Shown here piece after piece: positions 9,192-20,148 of a DNA stretch of 64,000 bases. The position numbers and the translations under genes are program-made. Origin of the DNA: Jiella pelagia (GTDB lineage: Bacteria; Pseudomonadota; Alphaproteobacteria; Rhizobiales; Rhizobiaceae); NCBI RefSeq assembly GCF_026898155.1, contig NZ_CP114029.1, positions 5,126,001 to 5,190,000 on the forward strand, in the 5' to 3' direction. The notes under the pieces were generated by a model. The model searched no databases. It had not been told where the DNA came from and saw nothing but the letters and a program-made list of their open reading frames with translations. Every line of letters starts with the position of its first letter. Position 1 is the first letter of the stretch.

Positions 9192-10419
9192 TCAGACTGC
9201 CGAAGGGTCCAACTCGACCTTGATCCAGCCCTTCTTCTGGTCGTCGAAGGTCTCATAGGCCTTGATGACGTCGCGCATCGGCTCCTCCTCGGTAAGGATG
9301 TGCTCGGGCTTCAGCCCGCCCTTGCGCACCAGCTCCACGAGGCTCCTGGACGTATTTCTTGTGGTTGGCGTTGCCCATGCGCATGGTGATGTTCTTGTTC
9401 ATCGCCGTCCCGATCGGGAAGAAGGAGTCGGTCTGCGGATAGACGCCGATGATCGACAGCGTCCCGGCCTTCGCCAGCGATTGCACCGCCCATTCGAGCG
9501 ACAGCGACGGCGCATCGCCCGCCGCATAATGCTCGGCATCGGTGGCGGCGGAGGCTTCGGCCAGGGCCTTCACCTGGCTGGCGTAGAAGTCGGCGCGCTT
9601 GTCGACGATCTCCTTCATCGGACCCTTGACCGGCTTGAAGGCGTCGACGCCGACGACGTCGATGGCCCGGTCGGGCCCGATGCCGCCGGTCAGCTCGCGC
9701 ACCGCCTCGATCGGGTTCTCTTCCTCGAAATTGACCACCTCGGCACCGAGTTCACGGGCTTTCTCGAGGCGATCGGGCCGGCGGTCCACGGCGATCACCC
9801 GCTGGGCGCCGTAGTGCCAGGCCGCCAGGATGGTGAACAGGCCGACGGGGCCGCAACCCATGACGAGGACGGTCTTGCCGCGGCCGGCGGAAATGTCGGC
9901 AATATCGGCGCCGAACCAGCCCGTCGAGGCGATGTCGGAGAGGCAGATCGCCTGATGGTCGGTAATCTCGGGGTGAAGTGGCACGAGATTGACGTTGGCG
10001 TGGGGGATCCGGGCATACTCCGCCTGAAGCCCGTCGAAGGGCCCGGTCTGCGCCGGGCCGCCATAGAAGGATGTGCCGGCGAGATGGCCGTTCGGATTGG
10101 CATCGTCGCACTGGGCCGTATAGCCGGACCGGCAATAGGCGCAGGACCCGCAGGCGATCGTCGAGGGAATGACGACGCGCTGGCCTTTCCGCATGTTGCG
10201 CACGCCCGGCCCGACCTCTTCGACGATGCCGATGCCCTCGTGGCCGAGGATCGTGCCTTCCGTCATGCCGGGCATGGAGCCGCGGATCATGTGCAGGTCC
10301 GTCCCGCAGATGGCACTCGACGTCAGCCGCACGATGGCGTCGGTCGGCTCCTTGATGGTGGGATCTGGGACGTTGTCGAGGCGGATGTCACGCACCCCGT
10401 GAAAGACGACGGCCTTCAT
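9192..10419 (-). CDS. Zinc-dependent alcohol/formaldehyde dehydrogenase family protein (frameshifted)
   Basis: Medium-chain NAD(P)-dependent dehydrogenase of 408 residues after repair. Catalytic-zinc residues lie in SAICGTDLH and GHEGIG; the structural zinc lobe is CGSCAYCRSGYTAQC; the Rossmann motif is VMGCGPVGLFTI followed by an acidic VDRRPDR. The overall form resembles the glutathione-independent formaldehyde dehydrogenase-like group, but the substrate cannot be read. The frame breaks at 9339-9345, where GAGGCTC replaces GAGCTC; repair gives KKYVQELVELVRKGG and a normal C-terminus ending at TGA 9192-9194. The start has AAGGAG 8 bases upstream. In a methylotroph it could serve aldehyde detoxification; that is inference. 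Confidence 0.85.
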
Positions 10420-10925
10420 GGACAGCTCCTTCTGGCTCGGTGAGTTCGACGCGACGACGCGCCATGGCTTCCGGGCAACGAAGATGGCAGCCCCACGTTT
10501 CGCCCGCCTCGGGTTTTAGTGCATGGTCGTCTAGCCAACCCCCACGTCGCGGCGGCGGCGTCGCGCTCCAGACGCGGCCGTCGATCGGGTTGCAGTCTCG
10601 GTTCACGCATTGGGGGGTGAGTCGGATCGAAGCGGAGCCGAGGGGATGAGTTCTCATCTGCCGCGTGGCGGGCCGCGACGGAGGTCAAGCTGCAGCGCCG
10701 CTGTCGTCGCAGACCAGAAGAAGTGCGACGGAAGCCCCATCCAAGCGACGCAAGGCGCAGCGAACGTCAGTTTAACTGACGTATGATTAAATCCACTGAA
10801 ATTCTATAATTGAACCGGATGAAAGTTAAACCAGTGAGGCGCGCTTGAAGCGCGATGCTCCTCCAATATACTGACGTTCTAACGACAGACGTGGAACGTC
10901 GAAACCGCGGGTCAAGGGAGACGTC
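10420..10925. other. Divergent intergenic region upstream of pdhA and the alcohol dehydrogenase
   Basis: About 500 bases separate the two divergent genes. The 3' half (about 10765-10880) is notably AT-rich and carries the palindrome at 10765-10781 and further partial copies of its half-site such as ACTGACGT near 10868, suggesting the regulated pdh promoter lies here. No credible gene was found; the open frames on both strands look like GC-rich shadows. Confidence 0.5.
10765..10781. promoter_or_regulatory. Palindrome, candidate operator of the pdh operon
   Basis: CGTCAGTTTAACTGACG consists of two perfect 8-base arms around a single T, inside the AT-rich segment about 145 bases before pdhA. 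The form and place fit a dimeric repressor site; which regulator binds is unknown. Confidence 0.45.
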
Positions 10926-12033
10926 ATGGCGGCCAAGTCAAACAAGTCCGGGTCGGATTCGCCGTCGGCCAAACCGGAGACGGTGCGCGAGAGTTCCGCC
11001 CGCGAGATCGTCAGGACACTCGAGCATTTCGACGCGCCATCGCCGGCGAAGTTCGGCAAGGACGACGAGATTCGCGCCTATCGCGACATGCTGCTCATCC
11101 GCCGCTTCGAGGAAAAGGCCGGCCAGCTCTACGGCATGGGCTTCATCGGCGGCTTCTGCCATCTCTATATCGGCCAGGAGGCCGTCGTCGTCGGCATGCA
11201 GATGGCGATGAAGGAGGGCGACCAGGTCGTCACAGGCTATCGCGACCACGGCCACATGCTGGCCACCGGCATGGAAGCGCGCGGCGTGATGGCCGAGCCT
11301 CACCGGCCGCCGCTCGGGCTATTCCAAGGGCAAGGGCGGCTCGATGCACATGTTTTCCAAGGAGAAGAAGTTCTTCGGCGGACACGGCATCGTCGGCGCG
11401 CAGGTGCCGATCGGCACAGGCCTCGCCTTCTCCAACGTCTACAACAAGACCGACGCGATCTCGATCACCTATTTCGGCGACGGCGCGGCCAATCAGGGCC
11501 AGGTCTATGAGAGCTTCAACATGGCCTCGCTGTGGAAGCTGCCGGTCGTCTACGTCGTCGAGAACAACCGCTACGCCATGGGCACCTCGGTCAACCGCGC
11601 CTCGGCCGAGACCGACTTCTCGCATCGCGGCCTCTCGTTCAAGATCCCCGGCTTCCAGGTTGACGGCATGGACGTTCGGGCGGTCAAGGCGGCGGGCGAT
11701 CTTGCCGCCGAGCATTGCCGCTCGGGCGAGGGGCCGATCATTCTGGAAATGATGACCTATCGCTATCGCGGCCATTCCATGTCCGATCCGGCGAAGTACC
11801 GGACCCGCGACGAAGTTCAGAAGATGCGCTCCGAATCGGATCCGATCGAGCAGGTGAAGAAGCGCCTGACAGGTGACCACGGCATGTCCGAGGACGAGGT
11901 CAAGGCGATCGACAAGAAGGTCCGCGACATCGTCGCCGACGCCGCCGACTTCGCCCAGAACGATCCCGAGCCGGATCCGTCCGAGCTGTGGACCGACATC
12001 TATGCCGAGGACATTCCTCAGGCCGCCGAATAG
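10926..12033 (+). CDS. pdhA: Pyruvate dehydrogenase E1 component, alpha subunit (frameshifted)
   Basis: Thiamine-diphosphate-dependent decarboxylase subunit that with PdhB oxidatively decarboxylates pyruvate and acetylates the lipoyl groups of E2. The repaired protein has 368 residues: an alanine/serine-rich N-terminal extension, YRDMLLIRRFEEKAGQLY, GFCHLYIGQEA, the TPP/Mg motif GDGAANQGQ...ENNRYAMGT and the phosphorylation-loop-like YRYRGHSMSDP. As read, the frame breaks at 11295-11301 (GAGCCTC); with GAGCTC it reads ARGVMAELTGRRSGYSKGKGG, the universal sequence. Start ATG at 10926 has GGGAG upstream. First gene of the pdh operon. Confidence 0.95.
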
Positions 12034-12189
12034 GCGCGGGCTCGATCCGGCCGCGGGCTTCCGCGGCCGATTGGTGCAACCCGCTTGCGCCGCTATTTGA
12101 GGTTTGAACGGGCCGGCAACGGGGATCGCCACGACGCGCCCCAGACAAGACCCGCCCAAGAGGCCTGAGTTTCAGGAGGAAACACCTTC

Positions 12190-13662
<1,473 letters not shown>

Positions 13663-13696
13663 GGCGAGGACCGAAGCTGGAAGGAACGCCGCCGCG

Positions 13697-14194
13697 ATGA
13701 CGCCCGAGGGCCCGTCAGACCTGTCCGATGCGGGAACGCTCGTCCTCACAAGGGACGTGCGCCGGCCGAGGACGCATGTCTGGCGGTGCCTCACGCAGCC
13801 GGACTGTTTCAAGGTCTGGTGGCGCGACAACCTGGAATTCGAGCCGCAGCTCGGCGGCCGCTTCGTCGAGCCCTGGGTCGATCCCTCGGGCCGCGAGCGT
13901 ACGACGCGGGCGGAAGTGACGGCGTTTCATCCGCCGGAAGGCTTCGTCATGGTCTGGGCCGACGAAGACTGGGAGTTCGACACCGTCGTCTCCGTTTCGC
14001 TGACGGAGATCGAGGGCGGCACCCGTGTCACCATCGAACACCAGGGGTGGGAGAAGGCGGCGGAGCCGGATCGCGCGACCTATCTTCTCGATCATCACGC
14101 CGGCTGGGATCGCCATCTTGGCAATCTCGCCGCCTTCGCCGAGGACCTCGCCCATGACGACGGGTCGGCTTCGGGCGACGGCGACGGGCGATGA
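13697..14194 (+). CDS. SRPBCC / AHSA1-type domain protein
   Basis: Small helix-grip (START-like) protein of 165 residues. Visible features are LTRDVRRPRTHVWRCLTQPDCFKVWW at the N-terminus and the C-terminal HQGWEKAAEPDRATYLLDHHAGWDRHLGNLAAF, the usual AHSA1/polyketide-cyclase pattern in which a GW motif precedes the final helix. Such proteins bind hydrophobic ligands; substrate unknown. It lies 34 bases after pdhB and overlaps the next gene, so it is probably co-transcribed with the pdh operon although not part of the complex. Confidence 0.8.
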   Translation: MTPEGPSDLSDAGTLVLTRDVRRPRTHVWRCLTQPDCFKVWWRDNLEFEPQLGGRFVEPWVDPSGRERTTRAEVTAFHPPEGFVMVWADEDWEFDTVVSVSLTEIEGGTRVTIEHQGWEKAAEPDRATYLLDHHAGWDRHLGNLAAFAEDLAHDDGSASGDGDGR

Positions 14195-14205
14195 GGGAGG
14201 CGGGA

Positions 14206-14814
14206 ATGTCCACGACCGAACAGCTTTCTCCCGCGGCCCGCAGGCCGGCGACGTATGCCGATCTGGAAGCGGTGCATCCGCATCTCGTCGCCGAGATCCT
14301 CGACGGCGAGCTTGTGACCCATCCGCGGCCGCGTTTGAAGCATGCGGTTGCGGCCTCCGCTCTCGGCGCCGAACTAAACGATGCCTTTCAGAGAGGCCGT
14401 TCGGGGCCGGGAGGTTGGATGATCCTCGACGAACCCGAACTCCACCTCGGGCCACAGGTGGTGGTTCCCGATATCGCCGGTTGGCGGCTCGAGAGATTTC
14501 GAGCTTTGCCGGACAAGGCGTATGCAGAAACGCCGCCGGACTGGGTGTGTGAAGTCATATCACCTTCGACTGAGATCTATGACCGCGGGACGAAGCGGCG
14601 CATTTATGCGGATGCGGGTGTTCCGTTCCTGTGGATTCTCGACCCTCGCCTAGAGATGCTCGAAACCTTTACCCTGACCGGGCACCAGTGGCTCCTGAAT
14701 GCCACTCTTACCGGCAAGGATGACGTGAACGCTGCTCCCTTCGAGGCGATCACCTTCCCGCTGACCATTCTCTGGCCGCTCAACCCGGCCGTCGACACCC
14801 AAAACGCGCAGTAA
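14206..14814 (+). CDS. Uma2 family (DUF820) putative restriction-endonuclease-fold protein
   Basis: Uma2/DUF820 protein of 202 residues with a PD-(D/E)XK-like core: ILDGELVTHPRPRLKHA, then WMILDEPELHLGPQVVVPDIAGW, VCEVISPSTEIYDRGTKRRIYADAGVPFLWILDPR. The acidic PD in VVPDI, the E-V in CEVISPST and the following K form the family's candidate nuclease site. The start at 14206 is preferred over 14191 because GGGAGG lies just upstream and 14191 overlaps the previous gene. Its cellular role is not known in any bacterium I can name; insertion between pdhB and pdhC is unusual and suggests a passenger gene. Confidence 0.85.
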   Translation: MSTTEQLSPAARRPATYADLEAVHPHLVAEILDGELVTHPRPRLKHAVAASALGAELNDAFQRGRSGPGGWMILDEPELHLGPQVVVPDIAGWRLERFRALPDKAYAETPPDWVCEVISPSTEIYDRGTKRRIYADAGVPFLWILDPRLEMLETFTLTGHQWLLNATLTGKDDVNAAPFEAITFPLTILWPLNPAVDTQNAQ

Positions 14815-14835
14815 GACGCTTTCGGAGACGCCCAC

Positions 14836-16279
14836 ATGCCGATCAACGTCACCATGCCCGCCCTGTCTCCGACCATGGAGGAGGGCAATCTCGCCAAATG
14901 GCTGGTCAAGGAGGGCGACACCGTCTCCGCCGGCGACATCATCGCCGAGATCGAGACCGACAAGGCGACGATGGAGGTCGAGGCCGTCGATGAGGGCAAG
15001 GTCGCCAAGATCGTCGTCCCCGCCGGCACCGAGGGGGTCAAGGTGAATGCCGTGATCGCCATCCTCGCCGCCGAGGGCGAGGACGTTTCCGAGGCGGCCG
15101 AAGGCGGGGGCAAGGCCTCCGCCGGGGACGACAAGGGCGGCGCGATGGCGCCCGACCCGAAGGCCGACGCGGCAAAGACGGTGTCGAAGGAAGAGGCCAA
15201 GGACCCGGAAATGCGCGGCGACAGCCGCACTTCCGGGGGCGAGCCGAAGAGCGGCGCCAACGGCACCTCCGAATCCAAGGCCGGTTCGGCACCAAGCGGC
15301 GAGAAGGGCGGCCGCATCTTCGCCTCGCCGCTCGCCCGCCGGCTGGCCAAGGACGCCGGCATCGAGCCTCGGCGCCGTCGACGGTTCCGGGCCGCATGGC
15401 CGCGTCGTGAAGGCCGACATCGAGGCGGCGAAGAAGGATGGCGGCGCCAAACAGGCTGCGCCCGAAAAGCCCGCCGACGCGAAGAAGGCCGAGGCAGCGC
15501 CGGCTGCCGCGGCGCCGATGGCCAAGGCGGCGAGCGACGAATCCATCCTGAAGCTCTTCCCCGAGGGTTCCTACGAAAAGATCCCGCACGACGGGATGCG
15601 CAAGACCATCGCCAAGCGCCTCGTCGAGGCCAAGCAGACGGTCCCGCATTTCTACCTGACCCTCGACTGCGAGATCGACGCGCTCCTGGCGCTGAGGAAG
15701 CAGCTCAACGACGCCTCGCCGATGGTCAAGACCGACGCCGGCGACAAGCCGGCCTACAAGCTCTCGGTCAACGACATGATCATCAAGGCCCATGCGCTGG
15801 CGCTGAAGGCGGTGCCGATGGCCAACGCCTCCTGGACCGAAGGCGGGATGCTGATCCACAAGCATGCCGATGTCGGCGTCGCGGTCTCGATCGAGGGCGG
15901 GCTGATCACCCCGATCATCCGCCGGGCCGAGGAAAAGACCCTGTCGACGATTTCCAACGAGATGAAGGACCTCGCCAGGCGGGCCCGGTCCCGCAAGCTG
16001 AAGCCCGACGAATATCAGGGCGGCACGAGCGCCGTGTCCAATCTCGGCATGTTCGGCATCAAGGACTTCTCCGCCGTCATCAACCCGCCCCATGCGACGA
16101 TCCTCGCCGTCGGCTCGGGCGACCAGCGCGCGGTGGTGAAGGCCGGCGCCGTCACCGTTGCGACGGTGATGACGGTGACGCTGTCGACCGACCACCGGGC
16201 GGTGGACGGCGTCCTTGGCGCCGAGCTGATCGCCGCCTTCAAGAACTTCATCGAAAATCCGATGTCGATGCTGGTCTGA
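14836..16279 (+). CDS. pdhC: Pyruvate dehydrogenase E2, dihydrolipoamide acetyltransferase (frameshifted)
   Basis: Core of the complex; transfers acetyl groups from lipoate to CoA. The repaired 480-residue protein has a lipoyl domain (ETDKATMEVEAVDEGKV), an Ala/Gly/Lys linker, the peripheral-subunit-binding domain (FASPLARRLAKDAGIELGAV) and the catalytic domain, ending with STDHRAVDGVLGAELIAAF containing the HxxxDG active site. The frame breaks at 15364-15370 (GAGCCTC); with GAGCTC the binding domain reads normally through GSGPHGRVVKADIEAAKK. Its lipoyl domain is nearly the same as that of PdhB. Confidence 0.95.
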
Positions 16280-16289
16280 GGGCGAGGAA

Positions 16290-16928
16290 ATGAAAACCGT
16301 CCTCGCCTTCGGCGACTCGCTCACTTGGGGCTACGACCCCGAGACCGGCCTGCGGCATGAGTTCTTCGACCGCTGGCCGAACGTCGTCGCCAAGGCGCTC
16401 GGGCATGGCGTCCGGGTGATCTCGGAGGGGCTGAACGGCCGCACCACCGCTTTCGACGACCACATGGTGATGGCCGAGCGCAACGGCGTGAAGACCCTGC
16501 CGACGCTGCTCGACAGCCACCAGCCGCTCGACCTCGTCGTCATCATGCTCGGCACCAACGACCTGAAGCGCCATACCGGCGGCGGCCGGGTGTTCGAGAG
16601 CCGGCAAGGGTTGGAGCGGCTGGTCGAGATCGTCCAGTGTTTTCCCTATCAGCGCGGCTATCACGCGCCGAAATTGCTGCTGGTCGCCCCGCCGCACTTT
16701 GCCGAGACGATGGAGCCGGACTTCTCGCTGCTGTTCGGCCACGCGGTGGAAGAGAGCCAGCATTTTCGCTCGGCCGTCACCAAGGTCGCCGAGGAATATG
16801 ATTGCGCGATGTTCGACGCCGCCGAGGTCTGCGAGGCCTCCTGCCTCGACGGTGTGCATCTTTCGGCCGAACACAGCCGCGTCCTTGGCGAGGCGCTGGT
16901 CGAGCCGATCAGGGCGCTGCTCGGCTGA
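16290..16928 (+). CDS. SGNH/GDSL family esterase (arylesterase-like)
   Basis: Small serine hydrolase of 212 residues. The four SGNH blocks are visible: FGDSLTWGYDP (nucleophile Ser), the Gly block near EGLNGRTT, MLGTNDLK (Asn) and DGVHLSAEHSR (Asp/His). There is no signal peptide, so it is probably cytosolic. It is 10 bases after pdhC with GAGGAA before the ATG and precedes lpd, a placement I recall from related rhizobial pdh loci. The natural ester substrate is unknown. Confidence 0.88.
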   Translation: MKTVLAFGDSLTWGYDPETGLRHEFFDRWPNVVAKALGHGVRVISEGLNGRTTAFDDHMVMAERNGVKTLPTLLDSHQPLDLVVIMLGTNDLKRHTGGGRVFESRQGLERLVEIVQCFPYQRGYHAPKLLLVAPPHFAETMEPDFSLLFGHAVEESQHFRSAVTKVAEEYDCAMFDAAEVCEASCLDGVHLSAEHSRVLGEALVEPIRALLG

Positions 16929-17002
16929 GCCGGGCCGAGCCAATACGATTTCAAGCGGCGCCCTGAGAGCGCCCACTCAGACGATCCGCGGAGAGACGAC
17001 CT

Positions 17003-18459
17003 ATGGCTGACACCTACGACATCCTGGTCATCGGCGGTGGCCCCGGCGGCTATGTGGCCGCCATCCGCGCCGCCCAACTCGGCTTCAAGACCGCCGTCGT
17101 CGAGCGCGAGCATCTCGGTGGCATCTGCCTCAACTGGGGCTGCATTCCGACCAAGGCGCTGCTGCGCTCGGCCGAGATCTTTCACTATGCCGAGAACGCC
17201 CAGAACTACGGCTTGAAGATCGAGAAGCCGAGCTTCGAGATGGAGGCAGTGGTCAAGCGCTCACGCCAGGTTTCCGGGCAGCTGGCCGGTGGCATCGGTT
17301 ATCTGATGAAGAAGAACAAGATCGACGTCATCTGGGGCGAGGCGAAGATCACGAAAGCTGGCAAGGGCGGGCCCGTCGAAGTCTCCGTCAGCAAGATGAA
17401 GAAGCCCATCGTGGAGCCGCAGAACCCGGTGCCGAAGGGCACGCTGGGCGAGGGGACCTACAAGGCAAAACATGTCATCGTCGCCACCGGCGCGCGGCCG
17501 CGGGTGCTTCCGGGCATCGAGCCGGACGGCGACCGGATCTGGACCTATTTCGAGGCGATGAAGCCCAAAGCCATGCCGAAGAGCCTGATCGTCATGGGCT
17601 CGGGCGCCATCGGCATCGAGTTCGCGTCCTTCTACAGGACGATGGGCGCCGAGGTGACCGTCGTCGAGCCTCCTGCCGCAGATCATGCCGGTGGAAGACG
17701 CCGAGATCGCCAAGCTCGCCCGCAAGCAGTTCGAGAAGCAGGGGCTGAAGATTCTCACCGACGCCAAGGTGTCGAAGGTCGAAAAGGGTGGCGACGGCGT
17801 TTCCGTTACGGTCGAGACCAAGGACGGCAAATCGCAGACGCTGAAGGCCGAGCGGCTGATCTCCGCCGTCGGTGTCCAGGGCAATACCGAGGGCCTCGGC
17901 CTGGAAGAGATCGGCGTCGAGATCGAGCGCGGCATCGTCAAGATCGACGGCTACGGCAGGACCAATGTCGAGGGCATCTATGCCATCGGCGACGTCGCCG
18001 GCCCGCCGATGCTCGCCCACAAGGCCGAGCACGAGGGGACGATCTGCGTCGAGAAGATCAAGGGGATGGACGTCCATCCGATGAAGAAGACCGAGATCCC
18101 CGGCTGCACCTACTGCCAGCCGCAGGTCGCCTCGGTCGGCCTGACGGAGGCGAAGGCGAAGGAAGCCGGCCGTGAGGTCAAGGTCGGCCGCTTCACCTTC
18201 GTCGGCAACGGCAAGGCGATCGCGCTCGGCGAGCCGGATGGCATGGTCAAGACCGTCTTCGACGCCAAGACCGGCGAGCCTCCTGGGGGCGCATCTGGTC
18301 GGTGCCGAGGTCACCGAGCTGATCCAGGGCTTCGTCATCGCCATGGGCCTCGAGACCACCGAGGAAGAGTTGATGCACACCTGCTTCCCGCATCCGACCC
18401 TGTCGGAGATGATGCACGAAAGTGTCCTGGACGCGTATGGGCGCGTCATTCACATGTAA
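17003..18459 (+). CDS. lpd: Dihydrolipoyl dehydrogenase, E3 (two frameshifts)
   Basis: FAD-dependent disulfide oxidoreductase that reoxidises dihydrolipoamide, 484 residues when repaired. Seen are the FAD motif ILVIGGGPGGYVAAIRAA, the redox cysteines GGICLNWGCIPTKALL, the NAD motif MGSGAIGIEFASFY, AIGDVAGPPMLAHKAEHEG and the C-terminal HTCFPHPTLSEMMHE with the catalytic His-Glu. Two breaks occur, at 17666-17672 and 18276-18282, both reading GAGCCTC; GAGCTC restores VVELLPQIMPVED and KTGELLGAHLVGAE. Last gene of the pdh operon. Confidence 0.95.
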
Positions 18460-18623
18460 CGTCCGGCGCGCGATGCGGGAGCCTACCAAGCGTTGGGTTT
18501 TGGTCCGGCGCTAGATGTCGCCAAGACCGGCGAAGCGCGCGCGGGGGTGATCGGTCGGCATCTTGTGGTTGTGGATGCCTCATGAGATAGTAAGCTCGGT
18601 CAGCAAAGGGCGCGAGCGCTGTC

Positions 18624-19085
18624 ATGAGCCGGTTCGAGAAGTATTGGGCGGCTCACGTCGGCCAGAATTACGTTTGCGATCGCGACACGTTCGACAACCA
18701 ATGCGCCATGAGGATGGGATCCGCCCTACGCAGCTGCGGTGTCATCATTTCCGGCTTGAAGACATGCATCGACTACAACCCCTCTCGCTTCAAGGATCAT
18801 GAGCCGGGTCATATCCGCGAAGCGCAGGCGCTTGCGAACTACTTCTACAGAAACCCCACCAGGGGCGGTCTTGGCGCCAGCGAGTTCAAGGTTTTCGAAG
18901 GCTCCATATCCGGAAACCTCGACAAGTTGAAAAACGTATCCGGCATGATTTTCATCATGAACGGCTGGGGAACCACGGACCATATCGACTTGTGGAAGGG
19001 AAATCCGGCGTCTGGAACTCTGAGAGGCGGCACTTCGTCGTATCTCGCCGTCGGTCAGCAGGTCTGGTTTTGGGCAATTTCCTGA
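18624..19085 (+). CDS. Tae4-like type VI secretion amidase effector
   Basis: Protein of 153 residues matching the Tae4 peptidoglycan amidase pattern (D,L-endopeptidase cutting gamma-D-Glu-mDAP bonds). The catalytic cysteine lies in FDNQCAMRMGSALRSCGV, the histidine in MNGWGTTDHIDLWKG, and the N-terminal FEKYWAAHVGQNY is typical. There is no signal peptide, as expected for a needle-delivered toxin. No T6SS structural, Hcp or VgrG gene is in the window, so it is an orphan effector here. The next gene overlaps it or follows immediately and is the likely immunity gene. GC content is a little below the neighbouring lpd. Confidence 0.8.
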   Translation: MSRFEKYWAAHVGQNYVCDRDTFDNQCAMRMGSALRSCGVIISGLKTCIDYNPSRFKDHEPGHIREAQALANYFYRNPTRGGLGASEFKVFEGSISGNLDKLKNVSGMIFIMNGWGTTDHIDLWKGNPASGTLRGGTSSYLAVGQQVWFWAIS

Positions 19086-19538
19086 GATCCGGCGGCGGAG
19101 CCGCTTCGGTGGCGCTGACCGTGTTCTGGGCGAGTTATGTCGCGGCCGGGCCAAGCGATCTTCGAGTGCTGACATTGGGCGGCTACGAACTCGAGCCTCT
19201 TGGATTTCGATGGAACATGCGCTGTGCGGTTGGCCGAAAAATATCTCGATCTCGGCATTCCTGCGCCATGTCAATTTCTCGGTGATGGCCGCACGGTCAC
19301 GTCTCACCAGTATGGCGCCACGACCGTGGTCCTCGTGGGAGGCCCAGCGGCAGCGGAATCCGACTATCGCTCGTTGGATGCCGTCACTGCTGCTCAGCGA
19401 TGTTCGCATATCGGCAGAGGCCTGTTGGTCAACGGGGAGAGGGTCAGCTTGACCCCCGTGATGGTCGAGCGAGTTGGCTTTTGCCCATCGATCGCGCCGG
19501 ACGAGAAGGTGTATTACGCCATCGCTCACGCGGGATGA
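19070..19538 (+). CDS. Probable periplasmic immunity protein for the Tae4-like effector (frameshifted)
   Basis: About 155 residues once the break at 19193-19199 (GAGCCTC for GAGCTC) is repaired; the protein then runs from a hydrophobic leader (VALTVFWASYVAAGPSD) through YELELLDFDGTCAVRLAEKY to a cysteine-containing C-terminus ending VYYAIAHAG. A secreted partner directly after a Tae4 toxin fits an amidase immunity protein, which must act in the periplasm. The start is uncertain: TTG 19070 overlaps the effector stop, GTG 19109 is shorter, ATG 18992 lies inside the effector gene. Similarity to Tai4 proper was not recognised; the assignment rests on context and export signal. Confidence 0.55.
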
Positions 19539-19794
19539 TGTCTGTTCTGGCGCTCAATGCGCGGTGGCGTGCAGCAACAGCTCTCGGAGCGGTGTGCCAC
19601 CTTGCTGTCAGCGGCGTCTCCTGGCGGCGTGTAGCATGGCGATTGAGTGTCTGAAAACGTTCAAGCACAGCGGTCCCGAAGCACGATTTCCGCCCCGCCA
19701 TCGCGGGCTTCTTGTCCCCTCTGCCCTTGCCCCGGGCGCTTCGGCCCTAACTACAGCGGCAACCTGCCACTCATCTTCGTTAGGAGTCTTCAGA

Positions 19795-20043
19795 ATGGGT
19801 TTTCTCGCAGCAATCATCGTCGGCGGCCTCGCCGGCTGGCTCGCCGAAAAGGTCATGAAAAGTGACATGGGCCTGATCATGAACATCATCCTCGGCGTCG
19901 TCGGCGCCCTGGTGCTCAGCTTCATCCTCAGCCTGTTCGACATCGGTGTTCCGGCCGGTGCCGAATTCTCCTGGGCCTATCTTCTCACCGGTTTCGTCGG
20001 CGCCTGCCTGCTGATCTTCATCTTCCGCGCCATTCGTCGCTGA
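19795..20043 (+). CDS. GlsB/YeaQ/YmgE family small membrane protein
   Basis: An 82-residue protein almost wholly made of three membrane helices: FLAAIIVGGLAGWLAEKVM, LIMNIILGVVGALVLSFIL and WAYLLTGFVGACLLIFIFR. The glycine-rich first helix with GWLAEKVMKSDMG is the signature of the transglycosylase-associated/GlsB family linked to stress responses. A strong ribosome site (AGGAG) lies 8 bases before the ATG at 19795, which decides the start over longer frames. Function at molecular level is unknown. Confidence 0.9.
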   Translation: MGFLAAIIVGGLAGWLAEKVMKSDMGLIMNIILGVVGALVLSFILSLFDIGVPAGAEFSWAYLLTGFVGACLLIFIFRAIRR

Positions 20044-20046
20044 CGC

Positions 20047-20087
20047 GGTCTTCGAAGACCCTTGCATGACGGTCACGGCCGTCATGC
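20047..20087 (+). terminator. Two consecutive inverted repeats after glsB
   Basis: GGTCTTCGAAGACC (20047-20060) is a perfect palindrome, and GCATGACGG/CCGTCATGC (20064-20072 and 20079-20087) forms a 9-base stem with a 6-base loop. They lie right after the glsB stop and before lipA. No clear T-run follows, so they may attenuate or protect the transcript. Confidence 0.45.
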
Positions 20088-20148
20088 ACACCGTTTGCAG
20101 GGGCTCCAGTCGATTGCATCGTCGGAGCCGGGGCCTTAAATGGTTTTC

